A DNA stretch of 53,226 nucleotides, taken from assembly GCA_018660465.1 (NCBI GenBank), contig JABJKH010000022.1, positions 1 through 53,226 on the forward strand. The letters run 5' to 3'. This document shows positions 40,887-49,167 of the stretch, piece after piece. The notes below the pieces were generated by a model. That model had not been told where the DNA came from. It ran no database searches and was given only the letters and a program-made list of their open reading frames with translations. The stretch is from Rhodospirillaceae bacterium. GTDB taxonomy: Bacteria > Pseudomonadota > Alphaproteobacteria > Rhodospirillales > JABJKH01. Made by a program: the position numbers and the translations under genes. Position 1 is the stretch's first letter; each line of letters begins with the position of its first letter.

Positions 40887-41881
40887 GAAGCCTCCTGAAG
40901 CGGGTCGTCTAATTTGCCGCCGTGCCAGCATGCCGTCAGTTGGCCGTCACTGGTTTCTTCTAATTCCGGGATTTCCGTTGCGCACCGGTCAATGACATAT
41001 CGGCACCGTGGTCTAAAAGCGCAACCGCCATCAAGTTTTGTCAAATCAGGCGGCTGACCATCGACCGGGTCCAGCTTAGCTGCCCTTGGTTGATCCATGC
41101 GCGGCACCGACTTCAACAAGGCCAAGGTATAAGGATGGGTCGGGTTGTGGTAAATCTGCTTAGCGGAACCCTTTTCGATTATCTTGCCCGCGTACATCAC
41201 GTTCACCCGGTCCGCATAGCGCGCGACCACGCCTAGGTTGTGGGTGATGATGATCATCGCAATGCCGTGGTCCCGGGTAAGGTTTTTCATCAATTCCAGG
41301 ATTTGCGCTTGAATTGTCACATCCAGCGCCGTCGTTGGTTCATCGGCAATGATAAGCTTGGGCTCACACGCCAAGGCCATGGCAATCATCACCCGCTGGC
41401 GCATGCCACCGCTTAAATGGTGAGGGTACTGCGACAAACGTCGGCCCGGATCAGAAATTCCAACCATTTGCATTAAATCAAGGGCGCGCTTGTCGGCCTC
41501 CTCTTGAGTGACACCGAGGTGCTGGATCAAGGTTTCCGTCAACTGTAAGCCGATGGTGAGCACGGGATTTAGTGACGTCATGGGTTCTTGGAACACCATG
41601 CCGATGTCTTTGCCGCGAATATTGCGCATGTCCTCTTCGGAAAGGGCCAGTAGGTCCTTCCCCATGAAGATCATTTTTCCATCGACGATTTCACCTGGTG
41701 GGTTGGGAATGAGGCGCATCAGCGACAATGCGCTGACCGACTTACCACAGCCAGACTCACCGACAATGGCCAGGGTTTCGCCTTCTTCCAAATCGTATGA
41801 AATGCCGTCCACAGCCTTTACCGTCCCGCCGGACGTGTAGAAATAGGTTGTAAGACCGCTAATCTCGAGCAGTTTCGTCAC
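40883..41881 (-). CDS. ABC transporter ATP-binding protein (OppD/DppD type)
   Basis: A 332-aa ATPase, first gene of the seven-gene minus-strand run (41881 to 34242). Walker [11 protein letters not shown]-loop [12 protein letters not shown], signature [16 protein letters not shown], Walker [13 protein letters not shown] and H-loop ITHNLGVV are intact. The C-terminal Cys-rich segment [22 protein letters not shown] matches the same domain in OppF. It energises import together with OppF. Confidence 0.94.
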   Translation of the reverse strand: MTKLLEISGLTTYFYTSGGTVKAVDGISYDLEEGETLAIVGESGCGKSVSALSLMRLIPNPPGEIVDGKMIFMGKDLLALSEEDMRNIRGKDIGMVFQEPMTSLNPVLTIGLQLTETLIQHLGVTQEEADKRALDLMQMVGISDPGRRLSQYPHHLSGGMRQRVMIAMALACEPKLIIADEPTTALDVTIQAQILELMKNLTRDHGIAMIIITHNLGVVARYADRVNVMYAGKIIEKGSAKQIYHNPTHPYTLALLKSVPRMDQPRAAKLDPVDGQPPDLTKLDGGCAFRPRCRYVIDRCATEIPELEETSDGQLTACWHGGKLDDPLQEAS

Positions 41882-42100
41882 TAATCCTCCCTTTGAGCAG
41901 GCTTCTTTAGCCGCCTCTTATACTTATTCATAAAAACGGTAAGTGCCTTAATTTCAAAAGTCAATTGCTAGTATTGTGATTATGAAATTCATCGAAATTA
42001 GGAATGATGACTTTTACTAAACATTAAAGTCTTACTTGCACAATAGGCTATAATTAAATTCTAAAGTCTCGGGCCATCTAGTGAAACAGGGTGTCATTAA
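41882..42100. promoter_or_regulatory. Divergent intergenic region between the ABC operon and fliI
   Basis: AT-rich 219 bp that must hold both promoters. A TATAAT at 42049-42054 could be a -10 for fliI, but no good -35 is spaced from it. An 11-bp palindrome ATGAA-A-TTCAT lies at 41982-41992. The element TAAAGTCT occurs at 42025-42032 and 42062-42069. No TTAA-N7-TTAA CtrA site and no sigma-54 GG-N10-GC box was seen. Confidence 0.35.
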
Positions 42101-43657
42101 TTGAGCGTTTTTTTCGATAATATCGTGAATGAAATCGACCGCCTTCCGGACTATCATATGTATGGTCAGGTAAGTGCCGTTGTTGGGTTGTTGGTGGAGG
42201 TCGATGGCGTTCAGGGCAGCCTGTCTATTGGCGACCACTGTACCATCGTTGGACGCCGAGATAAAAAAATTCTGTGCGAAGTGATTGGCTTTCGTGATGG
42301 AAAAGCTTTGGTCATGCCATTCGGCTCGCTGGATGGGATCGGTCTTGGCTGTCCGGTGGAAGTCAGTTCCAGCGATCCGGTGATCTATCCGGATAAGCGA
42401 TGGTTGGGCCGGGTCATCAATGCCTTTGGTGAGCCAGTCGATGATAAGGGGCCTCTCCCCATGGGGGGAGCTGGGTATCCCATTCACCGTCAGCCACCGC
42501 CTGCCCACACCCGCCAACGGGTTGGCGGTAAGTTGGATCTGGGAATTCGATCATTGAATACATTCCTGACCTGCTGCCATGGCCAGCGCATGGGAATCTT
42601 CGCCGGTTCCGGTGTTGGCAAGTCAACGGTGCTATCAATGATGGCCCGTAATACGGACGCGGCGGTCAACGTAATTGGCTTGATTGGCGAACGGGGCCGT
42701 GAAGCGAGAGAATTTTTAGAAGACGATCTGGGCGAAGAAGGCTTGGCCCGCAGTATCGTTATCGTCGCAACATCGGATGAGCCGCCGTTGGTGCGTCGTC
42801 AAGCAGCTTTCGTCACCATGGCGGTCGCCGAATATTTTCGGGATCAAGGGCAAGAGGTCTTGTGCTTGATGGACAGTATCACCCGCTTCGCCATGGCGCA
42901 GCGTGAAATTAGTCTTTCCGCAGGTGAGCCCCCGGCAAGCAAAGGTTACACGCCGTCCGTATTTGCCCAATTGCCACAGTTACTGGAACGCGCGGGCCCA
43001 GGTTCGGTGGGGCAGGGCTCGATTACCGGCCTGTTCACCGTCTTGGTTGAAGGCGATGACCATAACGAACCTGTGGCCGATGCGGTACGCGGCATTCTCG
43101 ACGGACACATCGTTCTCAGCCGTGAAATTGCTGAGCGCGGGCGGTATCCCGCGGTTGATATCTTGAAAAGCGTCTCGCGGTCCATGCCGGACTGTAATTC
43201 AGATAATGAAAACGCCATTGTTGATCGCGCACGCAGATTTATTTCCGTCTATGAAGACATGGCCGAACTCATTCGCTTGGGCGCCTACCGTCACGGCAGT
43301 GATCCAGGCATTGATGAATCCATTCATTTTTACCCGGCAATTGAGGAATTTTTGGCTCAGAAAAAAGTGGATAAGACTGATCTTGCTACGTGCTATCAAA
43401 CCCTGGGTGAGATTTTAGGGGCCGTTATCGAAGCACCAGCCCCGGCTCCTGCTCAAGCTCAAGTTCAAGTCCAGGCCCAAGCCCAAGCCCAAGCCCAAGC
43501 CCAAGCCCAAGCCCAAGCCCAAGCTCAGGCGGCCCAGCCAGCGCAACCACAACCACAACCACAACCTCAACCGGCAGCAACCGGCCCGGGAGTTGCACCG
43601 CCAGTGACGGCGCCGAGCCTTATCGCCGATCCAGTCAAGCCGGAAAACGGGCAATAA
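42101..43657 (+). CDS. fliI: Flagellar export ATPase FliI with repetitive C-terminal tail
   Basis: A 518-aa ATPase that powers the flagellar type III export apparatus at the inner face of the membrane. Walker A is AGSGVGKS (168-175), Walker B EVLCLMDSITRFAMAQREI, and the ETP-class motif SAGEPPASKGYTPSVFAQLPQLLERAG is diagnostic of FliI. FliI normally ends near residue 440-450. Here a Pro/Ala/Gln-rich tail of about 70 residues follows, including eight Ala-Gln pairs at 459-474. The start is a TTG; AGGG lies about 10 nt upstream and no ATG is available at the family start. fliJ follows 25 bp downstream. Confidence 0.95.
   Translation: MSVFFDNIVNEIDRLPDYHMYGQVSAVVGLLVEVDGVQGSLSIGDHCTIVGRRDKKILCEVIGFRDGKALVMPFGSLDGIGLGCPVEVSSSDPVIYPDKRWLGRVINAFGEPVDDKGPLPMGGAGYPIHRQPPPAHTRQRVGGKLDLGIRSLNTFLTCCHGQRMGIFAGSGVGKSTVLSMMARNTDAAVNVIGLIGERGREAREFLEDDLGEEGLARSIVIVATSDEPPLVRRQAAFVTMAVAEYFRDQGQEVLCLMDSITRFAMAQREISLSAGEPPASKGYTPSVFAQLPQLLERAGPGSVGQGSITGLFTVLVEGDDHNEPVADAVRGILDGHIVLSREIAERGRYPAVDILKSVSRSMPDCNSDNENAIVDRARRFISVYEDMAELIRLGAYRHGSDPGIDESIHFYPAIEEFLAQKKVDKTDLATCYQTLGEILGAVIEAPAPAPAQAQVQVQAQAQAQAQAQAQAQAQAQAAQPAQPQPQPQPQPAATGPGVAPPVTAPSLIADPVKPENGQ
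43475..43522 (+). repeat. GCCCAA hexanucleotide microsatellite in fliI
   Basis: Eight perfect head-to-tail copies of GCCCAA, preceded by imperfect GCTCAA and GTTCAA copies from about 43451 and followed by a CCACAA-type run to about 43570. Every unit is in frame and codes Ala-Gln. Copy-number change by slippage would lengthen or shorten the FliI tail without a frameshift. Confidence 0.95.
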
Positions 43658-43682
43658 ATTAAAAGATTAGACGGAACAAATT

Positions 43683-44114
43683 ATGGCTGATGACTTAAAA
43701 AACTTGATCCGAATCCACGAATTCGGCGTTGATGAAAAGCGTCGTGATTTGGGGGAGTTGCTAAAACTTATGGGTGATCTGGAACAAAGCCAACGTGATC
43801 TGGAGATTGAGGTGGTCAACGAGCAACGCGTCGCTGCTTCAATGCCGGGGGAGGCCGATATATGTTATGGCATCTACGCCCAAGGCGTTATCATGCGGCG
43901 CGAGCGAATGGCGGAGTCCATCATTCAGATGGAGGTAAAAGTAGGTGAAGCTCGGGATGCCCTCAGTGAGGCCTATCTGGAACTCAAAAAATATGAGATT
44001 GCCCAGGAAAACCGCGATAAACGGGAAGCCTTGGAAGAGACCCGGCGAGAACAATCCATTCTCGACGAAATCGGCATAAATGCCCACCGCCGTAAAGCGC
44101 ACTCTTTTGTTTAA
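43683..44114 (+). CDS. fliJ: Flagellar export protein FliJ
   Basis: A 143-aa almost fully helical protein, a two-stranded coiled coil as in FliJ. It starts at LKNLIRIHEFGVDEKRRDLGELLKLMGDLEQSQRDLEIEV and ends in a charged helix KREALEETRREQSILDEIG. FliJ contacts the FliI hexamer and FlhA during export. It follows fliI directly, as in other flagellar clusters. Its TAA overlaps the TAA of the convergent QueF-like gene within TTAA. Confidence 0.9.
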   Translation: MADDLKNLIRIHEFGVDEKRRDLGELLKLMGDLEQSQRDLEIEVVNEQRVAASMPGEADICYGIYAQGVIMRRERMAESIIQMEVKVGEARDALSEAYLELKKYEIAQENRDKREALEETRREQSILDEIGINAHRRKAHSFV

Positions 44115-44479
44115 AAAATTGTAGAAAGAAGGTTCGGATTGTCCCAGCCCGGTTGGCGGTCGGTCGCAGTGATCTGTGCGCCCGTCGTGGTGATATCTAT
44201 TTGGACCCAGCGCGGGACGATTTCGTTGTTAAAATCGTCAAGTAATTTAACGGCTAAGGTCTCCAACGAGCCATAATCCAACGTTGACACCACATTGAAA
44301 TAAGCTCGTAAGCTCTCATCAGGCAGCAGCAAACGATCGGGTATATACATGATCCGAATTTGGGTTGAGTTTTGATCTCCCTCAAACGAAACGGCCTGTT
44401 CCATACGGACCAGGATTTCATGTTCTGTATCGGGGCCGGGTATAGCTGCCAGCAGTTGTCGGCGCTCGTGTGTATCCAT
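44111..44479 (-). CDS. QueF-like (T-fold) protein lacking the catalytic cysteine
   Basis: A 122-aa protein I place in the QueF/T-fold group by pattern. IRIMYIPDRLLLPDESLRAYFNVVSTLDYGSLETLAVKLLDDFNNEIVPRWVQIDI follows the QueF layout (ISYIPD-SKSLKLYL-FRN-HED-DL-P-Y-EV). QueF reduces preQ0 using a Cys thioimide; this protein has no cysteine at all and lacks the FHE motif, so it is not a working QueF. It is the last gene of the flagellar minus-strand run, 9 bp after the FliK-like gene. A structural or scaffold role is possible. The homology is inference. Confidence 0.6.
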   Translation of the reverse strand: MDTHERRQLLAAIPGPDTEHEILVRMEQAVSFEGDQNSTQIRIMYIPDRLLLPDESLRAYFNVVSTLDYGSLETLAVKLLDDFNNEIVPRWVQIDITTTGAQITATDRQPGWDNPNLLSTIF

Positions 44480-44488
44480 CTATGTCAC

Positions 44489-46168
44489 CTATACGATTAA
44501 GCCGACATTATCGTCCGCGTTATCCGGCGGAAAGAGGTCGACAAAATTGGGCGGCGCGGCCTGAAACGAGATGCCTCCCTGCATACCGGTAATTTCGCCC
44601 GAATTGATAAAGATCGTTCTGATATCTTCAGGCATGGTGCCGGGCAGGGGTGTCTCACTGCGAAAAATAAGATCGAAATGTTTACGTCCCTGGTGCAAAA
44701 AACCATCCAGTTGCAGGCGGCCTAAATTCGTCAGTGTCACATCCACGACAAATCGGGCGTCAGCTTTGTCTTTGTCGGGATCATCTTCGCGGTTGTGGCG
44801 TTGGGTGTAGAGATAAATCTGCTCGATCTCCGATCCGTTTAAAAACGGCACCGCTGTTGCGCGCCATTCACCGGCTGTAGATTCTTCGGAAACCCGAGCG
44901 ATCTGATTAAAGCCGTCATTCAGCCGTGCCACCAAATCAGGCTTGGCGCGTTGCAGAATGCTCGTTGGCCCCTCGCCCAGCCATCCACGAAGGTCGCCAC
45001 CGCGCAAAGCTGCGAGGAAGAACAGGACATTGGTTGTCAATTGGGCATTCGCTCCGGGAATGACAGAATTGATCACCTGTTGAGCGATTGCCGGATTGAC
45101 GTCGCCCAGGGTTTGCAGCGCCTCGGTCAACTCAGGCCAGGACTTCGTGCCGTGTAGCGTCGTTAGCATTTGCCCAATGCCGGTTTTGGGGGCCGGTGGC
45201 AGAATGGGGTTGCCGGCGACCTCAAATATTACACGGGTGTTTGTCGGCAGAACGGTTTTCGTTGCCAAGGATATAACACCCGCCGAAGTCGTAACAATGG
45301 GATGGCCGAGGGGTGTTGATCCGGTAACGGTGCCGGTCAGGGTTTGTCCCGCCGTGATCGTACCGCCGGGTGTGGGCGGAGACGGCGCGCTGCCGGGCGT
45401 GGGCGGTTGCAGCGATATGATCTTTACGGTTGCCTGAGTGCCTGCCGGAAGGCCCGTGGCGGGCATTCCTGTGCCCGGTGCCTGGGGTCCAATATGGCTC
45501 GCGTGGAGTGGAGTCTGACCAGAATTGAGGGTGCTCTGAACACCCGAAACGATGCCAGCAGGAGATGTCGCCGCCGATGTCCCGGCAACCGGGGTTCCGG
45601 GGACCGCAGCTTGGCCGGCCAAGGCTCCAGTCGTTGGTATGCCGGCATTCAGTGCGGATATAGGTCTCAGCAGGGTTGCATTGACCGTTGCGCCTTGAGT
45701 CAGTTGAGTGATTGGCAGTGCGCCAGGCGTGACGGGTGTTGTTGGTGTCGACGTTGCCAACGCGCCTAATGGGTTTAACAGGTTTCCGACACGCGCTGGA
45801 AAAAGCGTTAGAGGTTTGCCATCAAGCGATGTCAGCAGGAGTTGCGGCTGCTCGCCGAGGGACTGAAGAACCAACGCCAATGCCGCGTTGTTTGGGAGGG
45901 GGAGGGGGCTTTGTGCATTTAGCGTGCCCAAGGGCGTTTGAATTTGAACTTGGTATTGGACTTGGGCCGGTGCCTGGGGAGCCGCCTGGGTTGGGGTCGG
46001 GTTAGAGGGCTGATTTGGCGGCGTAATCGCACGGCCTTCGAATTGAGTCCCGACAGGACTACTGGTTAAGGCAGGCGGTGGGTTGGAAACGGTCAACGTC
46101 GGTGGTGCGGGGGGAGGGCTAGAAGAAGTAACAGGCGGTGTTGTTGGTGGCGGAACAACATCAGCCAT
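44489..46168 (-). CDS. fliK: FliK-like flagellar hook-length control protein
   Basis: A 559-aa protein with a long Pro/Thr/Ala-rich N-terminal half (about 1-330), typical of the molecular-ruler part of FliK, and a compact C-terminal region (about 350-559). The latter holds ARFVVDVTLTNLGRLQLDGFLHQGRKHFDLIFRSETPL, which resembles the FliK Flg_hook domain that switches export specificity. Its ATG overlaps the flhG stop by 8 nt (ATGGCTGA). Low-complexity composition limits certainty; it could be a lineage-specific exported flagellar protein. Confidence 0.65.
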   Translation of the reverse strand: MADVVPPPTTPPVTSSSPPPAPPTLTVSNPPPALTSSPVGTQFEGRAITPPNQPSNPTPTQAAPQAPAQVQYQVQIQTPLGTLNAQSPLPLPNNAALALVLQSLGEQPQLLLTSLDGKPLTLFPARVGNLLNPLGALATSTPTTPVTPGALPITQLTQGATVNATLLRPISALNAGIPTTGALAGQAAVPGTPVAGTSAATSPAGIVSGVQSTLNSGQTPLHASHIGPQAPGTGMPATGLPAGTQATVKIISLQPPTPGSAPSPPTPGGTITAGQTLTGTVTGSTPLGHPIVTTSAGVISLATKTVLPTNTRVIFEVAGNPILPPAPKTGIGQMLTTLHGTKSWPELTEALQTLGDVNPAIAQQVINSVIPGANAQLTTNVLFFLAALRGGDLRGWLGEGPTSILQRAKPDLVARLNDGFNQIARVSEESTAGEWRATAVPFLNGSEIEQIYLYTQRHNREDDPDKDKADARFVVDVTLTNLGRLQLDGFLHQGRKHFDLIFRSETPLPGTMPEDIRTIFINSGEITGMQGGISFQAAPPNFVDLFPPDNADDNVGLIV

Positions 46169-46952
46169 CGGCTGTTTCCAATAATTTCAGGGCGATGGCT
46201 TCTACGTCCACAGCGGCTTCTGCATTGGGATAGCGGGTTAAGATAGATGATTGACTGCGAATGGTTTCGCGCACTTTGTCGTCGCGTCGCACGACACCCA
46301 ACAACGTTGGTGACATTTTCAGAAATCCCTCGCACGCTTTGAGCAAAGTGTTGAAGGTACGTTCGCCTTCTCGCGTGGAATTCGACATGTTTATGACCAC
46401 CCGGATATCGGTGTCAGGGCGTTCCAAATGGGTGATTTTAATAAACGCATAGGCGTCAGTCAGCGATGTCGGCTCGTCGGTGGCGACGACAATGCAGGTG
46501 GCGACGTTCTGGGCCATTTGTCGGACCGTGCGCTCCACCCCAGCACCAAGATCCAAAATCACCTTATCATACGAACCTGCCAACAACGTCAGATCGTCGC
46601 CTAATATTTGCAGCCGACTGGCTGGAACATTGGCAAGCCCGCCAGAACCAGAACGGCCGGCAATAATATCAAAGCCACCGTCTTCGTAGGGAACGATCGA
46701 TTGATTGAGAGTCAAGCGACCCGAAATGACGCTGCCGAGATCATGCTTCGGCATCAGGCCCAACTGAATGTCTAAATTTGCCAGACCTAAGTCGCCGTCA
46801 AATAACAGAGTCCGCTGGCCTTCCTTGGACAAGGCATGGGAGAGGGTGATGGCGAACCACGTCTTGCCGACACCGCCCTTACCAGACGCAACGGCGATCA
46901 TGTTATGACCTTTAGTCACAGCCTTAGGGGCCTGGGAGGGTTCGCTGGTCAT
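46161..46952 (-). CDS. flhG: MinD/ParA-type ATPase FlhG (FleN)
   Basis: A 263-aa deviant Walker A ATPase with SGKGGVGKTWFAITLSHAL (about 23-41), FDGDLGLANLDIQLGL and DLGAGVERTVR; the final segment VVINMSNSTREGERTF is typical of FleN/FlhG. It controls flagellar number together with FlhF. It lies 53 bp downstream of flhA. No flhF is present in the usual place between them. Confidence 0.92.
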   Translation of the reverse strand: MTSEPSQAPKAVTKGHNMIAVASGKGGVGKTWFAITLSHALSKEGQRTLLFDGDLGLANLDIQLGLMPKHDLGSVISGRLTLNQSIVPYEDGGFDIIAGRSGSGGLANVPASRLQILGDDLTLLAGSYDKVILDLGAGVERTVRQMAQNVATCIVVATDEPTSLTDAYAFIKITHLERPDTDIRVVINMSNSTREGERTFNTLLKACEGFLKMSPTLLGVVRRDDKVRETIRSQSSILTRYPNAEAAVDVEAIALKLLETADG

Positions 46953-47005
46953 GCAGGTGCCTCGGTCACATTAATCTCAATACTTATACCGGTTATACCC
47001 GGTTC

Positions 47006-49144
47006 TTAAATTTGACCAACCGTTTTTATGCGTGCCTTGGAAAAGACTTCGTTTTGCGACATCACGGTCGTCATCGGTCGGAACCGTTCAACGATAGAGC
47101 GAACAAAGGGCCGAATTGCCGGGCTGGTCAGCAGAACAGGGGTTTCACCCATCATGGCTTGGCGTTCAAAGGTGTCACGTAGGGCAGCGATAAATTGCTG
47201 CAATTGGCTCGGCGGCATGGACAATTGACGATCATCGCCGGTTCCAACCAAGGACTCAGCAAAATGCTGTTCCCACTCAGGTGATAAGGTGACGAGCGAG
47301 ATGATGCCTTGTTCATTGGTATTCATATCGCTGATCTGGCGGGCCAGTCGCGCGCGCACGTGTTCTGTGATCAAAGCGACGTTGCGGCTGTGGCCACAGC
47401 CTTCTGAAACGCCTTCTAAAATTGTTGGTAAATCTCGGATGGAAATCCGCTCGGCCAGCAGGTTCTGGAGAATGCGTTGAATGCCACCCAACGAAATTTG
47501 CGCAGGAATCATTTCTGTGATCAGCTTTTGATGTTCTTTTTCCAGCTCATCGAGAAGTTTCTGAGTTTCCGCATATGACAGCAATTCAGCCATGTTGTCT
47601 TTGATGACTTCGGTCAGATGAGTGGTAATAACCGTTGCCGGATCAACCACCGTATAGCCACGGAATAAAGCTTCTTCGCGGTTTGTTTCTTCGATCCACA
47701 TGGCCGGCAGACCAAACGTAGGCTCCGTCGTTTTTTCGCCTGGAAGGGTGATGTCTTCACCACGGGGATCCATGACCAAAAGCATGTTGGGACGAAGATC
47801 GCCTGTTCCGGCGTCAATTTCTTTCACCCGTAAAATGTAGGTATTGGCGGCCAACTGCATGTTGTCCTGAATACGTACCGACGGCATCACAAAGCCAACG
47901 TCAGAGGCCATTTGGCGGCGCAGCGCTTTAATCTGTTCGGTCAGGCGTTGGCCTTCGCGCGGATTGTTAATCAAGGTCAGCAGTCCGTATCCCAGTTCCA
48001 AGCGCAAATAGTCGATGCGCAGGGCATTGGCGATGGGTTCTTCTTCAATGGGCGCCGCATCAGCTGCAGCCAGTTGAAGTTGTTCCTCTTCTTCAGTCTT
48101 ACGGTGGCCCTGGACTCGGTTCTGATAGAACGCGGCACCCCCCATAATCGTTGCCAATGAGGCGAACGGTAGGAAAGGAATGCCCGGCAAGATTCCAAGT
48201 CCCATAAGAAGAATTGCACTCATGTAGAGGGCACGAGGCTGGGTCGCCAGTTGTTTGAAAAGTGCTTTTTCCGTGGCACCGCGCAAGCCTGCCTTGGTTA
48301 CGACCAAACCAGCAGAGGTGGAAACGATCAGCGCCGGAATTTGGGTGACCAGTCCGTCACCAACGGTCAGACGGGTATACGAGTCAGCCGCCGCCAAGAA
48401 AGTCATGTCCTGCTGGGCAACACCAATGATCATGCCGCCGATCACGTTTATAAAGGTAATCAGCAGGCCAGCAATGGCATCGCCTCGGACGAACTTTGCG
48501 GCACCGTCCATGGCACCGAAGAAGGTGCTTTCGTCTTCTAAATCTTTACGCCGAGCCTTCGCCGTATCTTCGTCGATCAGGCCCGTCGACAAGTCCGCAT
48601 CGATGGCCATTTGCTTGCCCGGCATGGCATCCAAGGCGAAACGGGCGGAAACTTCAGCGATACGCCCCGAACCCTTAGTAATAACAATAAAGTTCACGAT
48701 CACCAGAATAGCAAAGACGATAATGCCGATGACGAAATTACCGCCCATGACAAACCCGCCGAAGGCCTGAATTACTTCACCTGCGGCGTGTGTTCCTTCA
48801 TGGCCGCCGGCCAGAATTAACCGCGTTGAGGCAAGATTGAGCGACAGTCTTAGCATGGTCGCCAACAGTAAAACCGTCGGGAATGAGTTAAATTCTAAGG
48901 GTCTTTCGATAAACAACGCGGTCATAAGGATCATCACTGAGAAAGTGATGGAGATCGCTAGGCCGAAGTCCATCAGCCACGTCGGTAGCGGAAGAATTAA
49001 GATCACCAAAATGGCGACCACGCCGATGGCCATCATGATATCGCCGCGTCCGGCCATTGAATTCAGCTGATCGCCGACCGACGATGCGTCTTCGTCTCCG
49101 CCATCGGTTGTGGCTACTGCTGTTGAGGGGGCTGTGTCCGCCAT
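47006..49144 (-). CDS. flhA: Flagellar biosynthesis protein FlhA
   Basis: A 712-aa export-gate protein. About eight N-terminal transmembrane segments (to about residue 330) include ERPLEFNSFPTVLLLATMLRLSLNLASTRLIL and the conserved MPGKQMAIDADLSTGLI charged loop. The C-terminal cytosolic domain docks FliI, FliJ and chaperones; PREGQRLTEQIKALRRQMASDVGFVMPSVRIQDN and VVDPATVITTHLTEVIK are FlhA blocks. It is membrane-embedded in the basal body. It is 23 bp after flbD. Confidence 0.97.
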   Translation of the reverse strand: MADTAPSTAVATTDGGDEDASSVGDQLNSMAGRGDIMMAIGVVAILVILILPLPTWLMDFGLAISITFSVMILMTALFIERPLEFNSFPTVLLLATMLRLSLNLASTRLILAGGHEGTHAAGEVIQAFGGFVMGGNFVIGIIVFAILVIVNFIVITKGSGRIAEVSARFALDAMPGKQMAIDADLSTGLIDEDTAKARRKDLEDESTFFGAMDGAAKFVRGDAIAGLLITFINVIGGMIIGVAQQDMTFLAAADSYTRLTVGDGLVTQIPALIVSTSAGLVVTKAGLRGATEKALFKQLATQPRALYMSAILLMGLGILPGIPFLPFASLATIMGGAAFYQNRVQGHRKTEEEEQLQLAAADAAPIEEEPIANALRIDYLRLELGYGLLTLINNPREGQRLTEQIKALRRQMASDVGFVMPSVRIQDNMQLAANTYILRVKEIDAGTGDLRPNMLLVMDPRGEDITLPGEKTTEPTFGLPAMWIEETNREEALFRGYTVVDPATVITTHLTEVIKDNMAELLSYAETQKLLDELEKEHQKLITEMIPAQISLGGIQRILQNLLAERISIRDLPTILEGVSEGCGHSRNVALITEHVRARLARQISDMNTNEQGIISLVTLSPEWEQHFAESLVGTGDDRQLSMPPSQLQQFIAALRDTFERQAMMGETPVLLTSPAIRPFVRSIVERFRPMTTVMSQNEVFSKARIKTVGQI

Positions 49145-49167
49145 GTCGTCTTTATGCCTTTAGTTTC

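Noticed and set aside
42000-42100. Canonical CtrA or sigma-54 site upstream of fliI
   Set aside because: TTAA copies do not have N7 spacing and no GG-N10-GC box is seen.
43475-43522. CRISPR-like array
   Set aside because: Units are 6 bp with no spacers and lie in frame inside fliI; it is a microsatellite.
43415-43654. Minus-strand 79-aa frame of Leu/Gly repeats
   Set aside because: It is the reverse reading of the fliI repeat tail.
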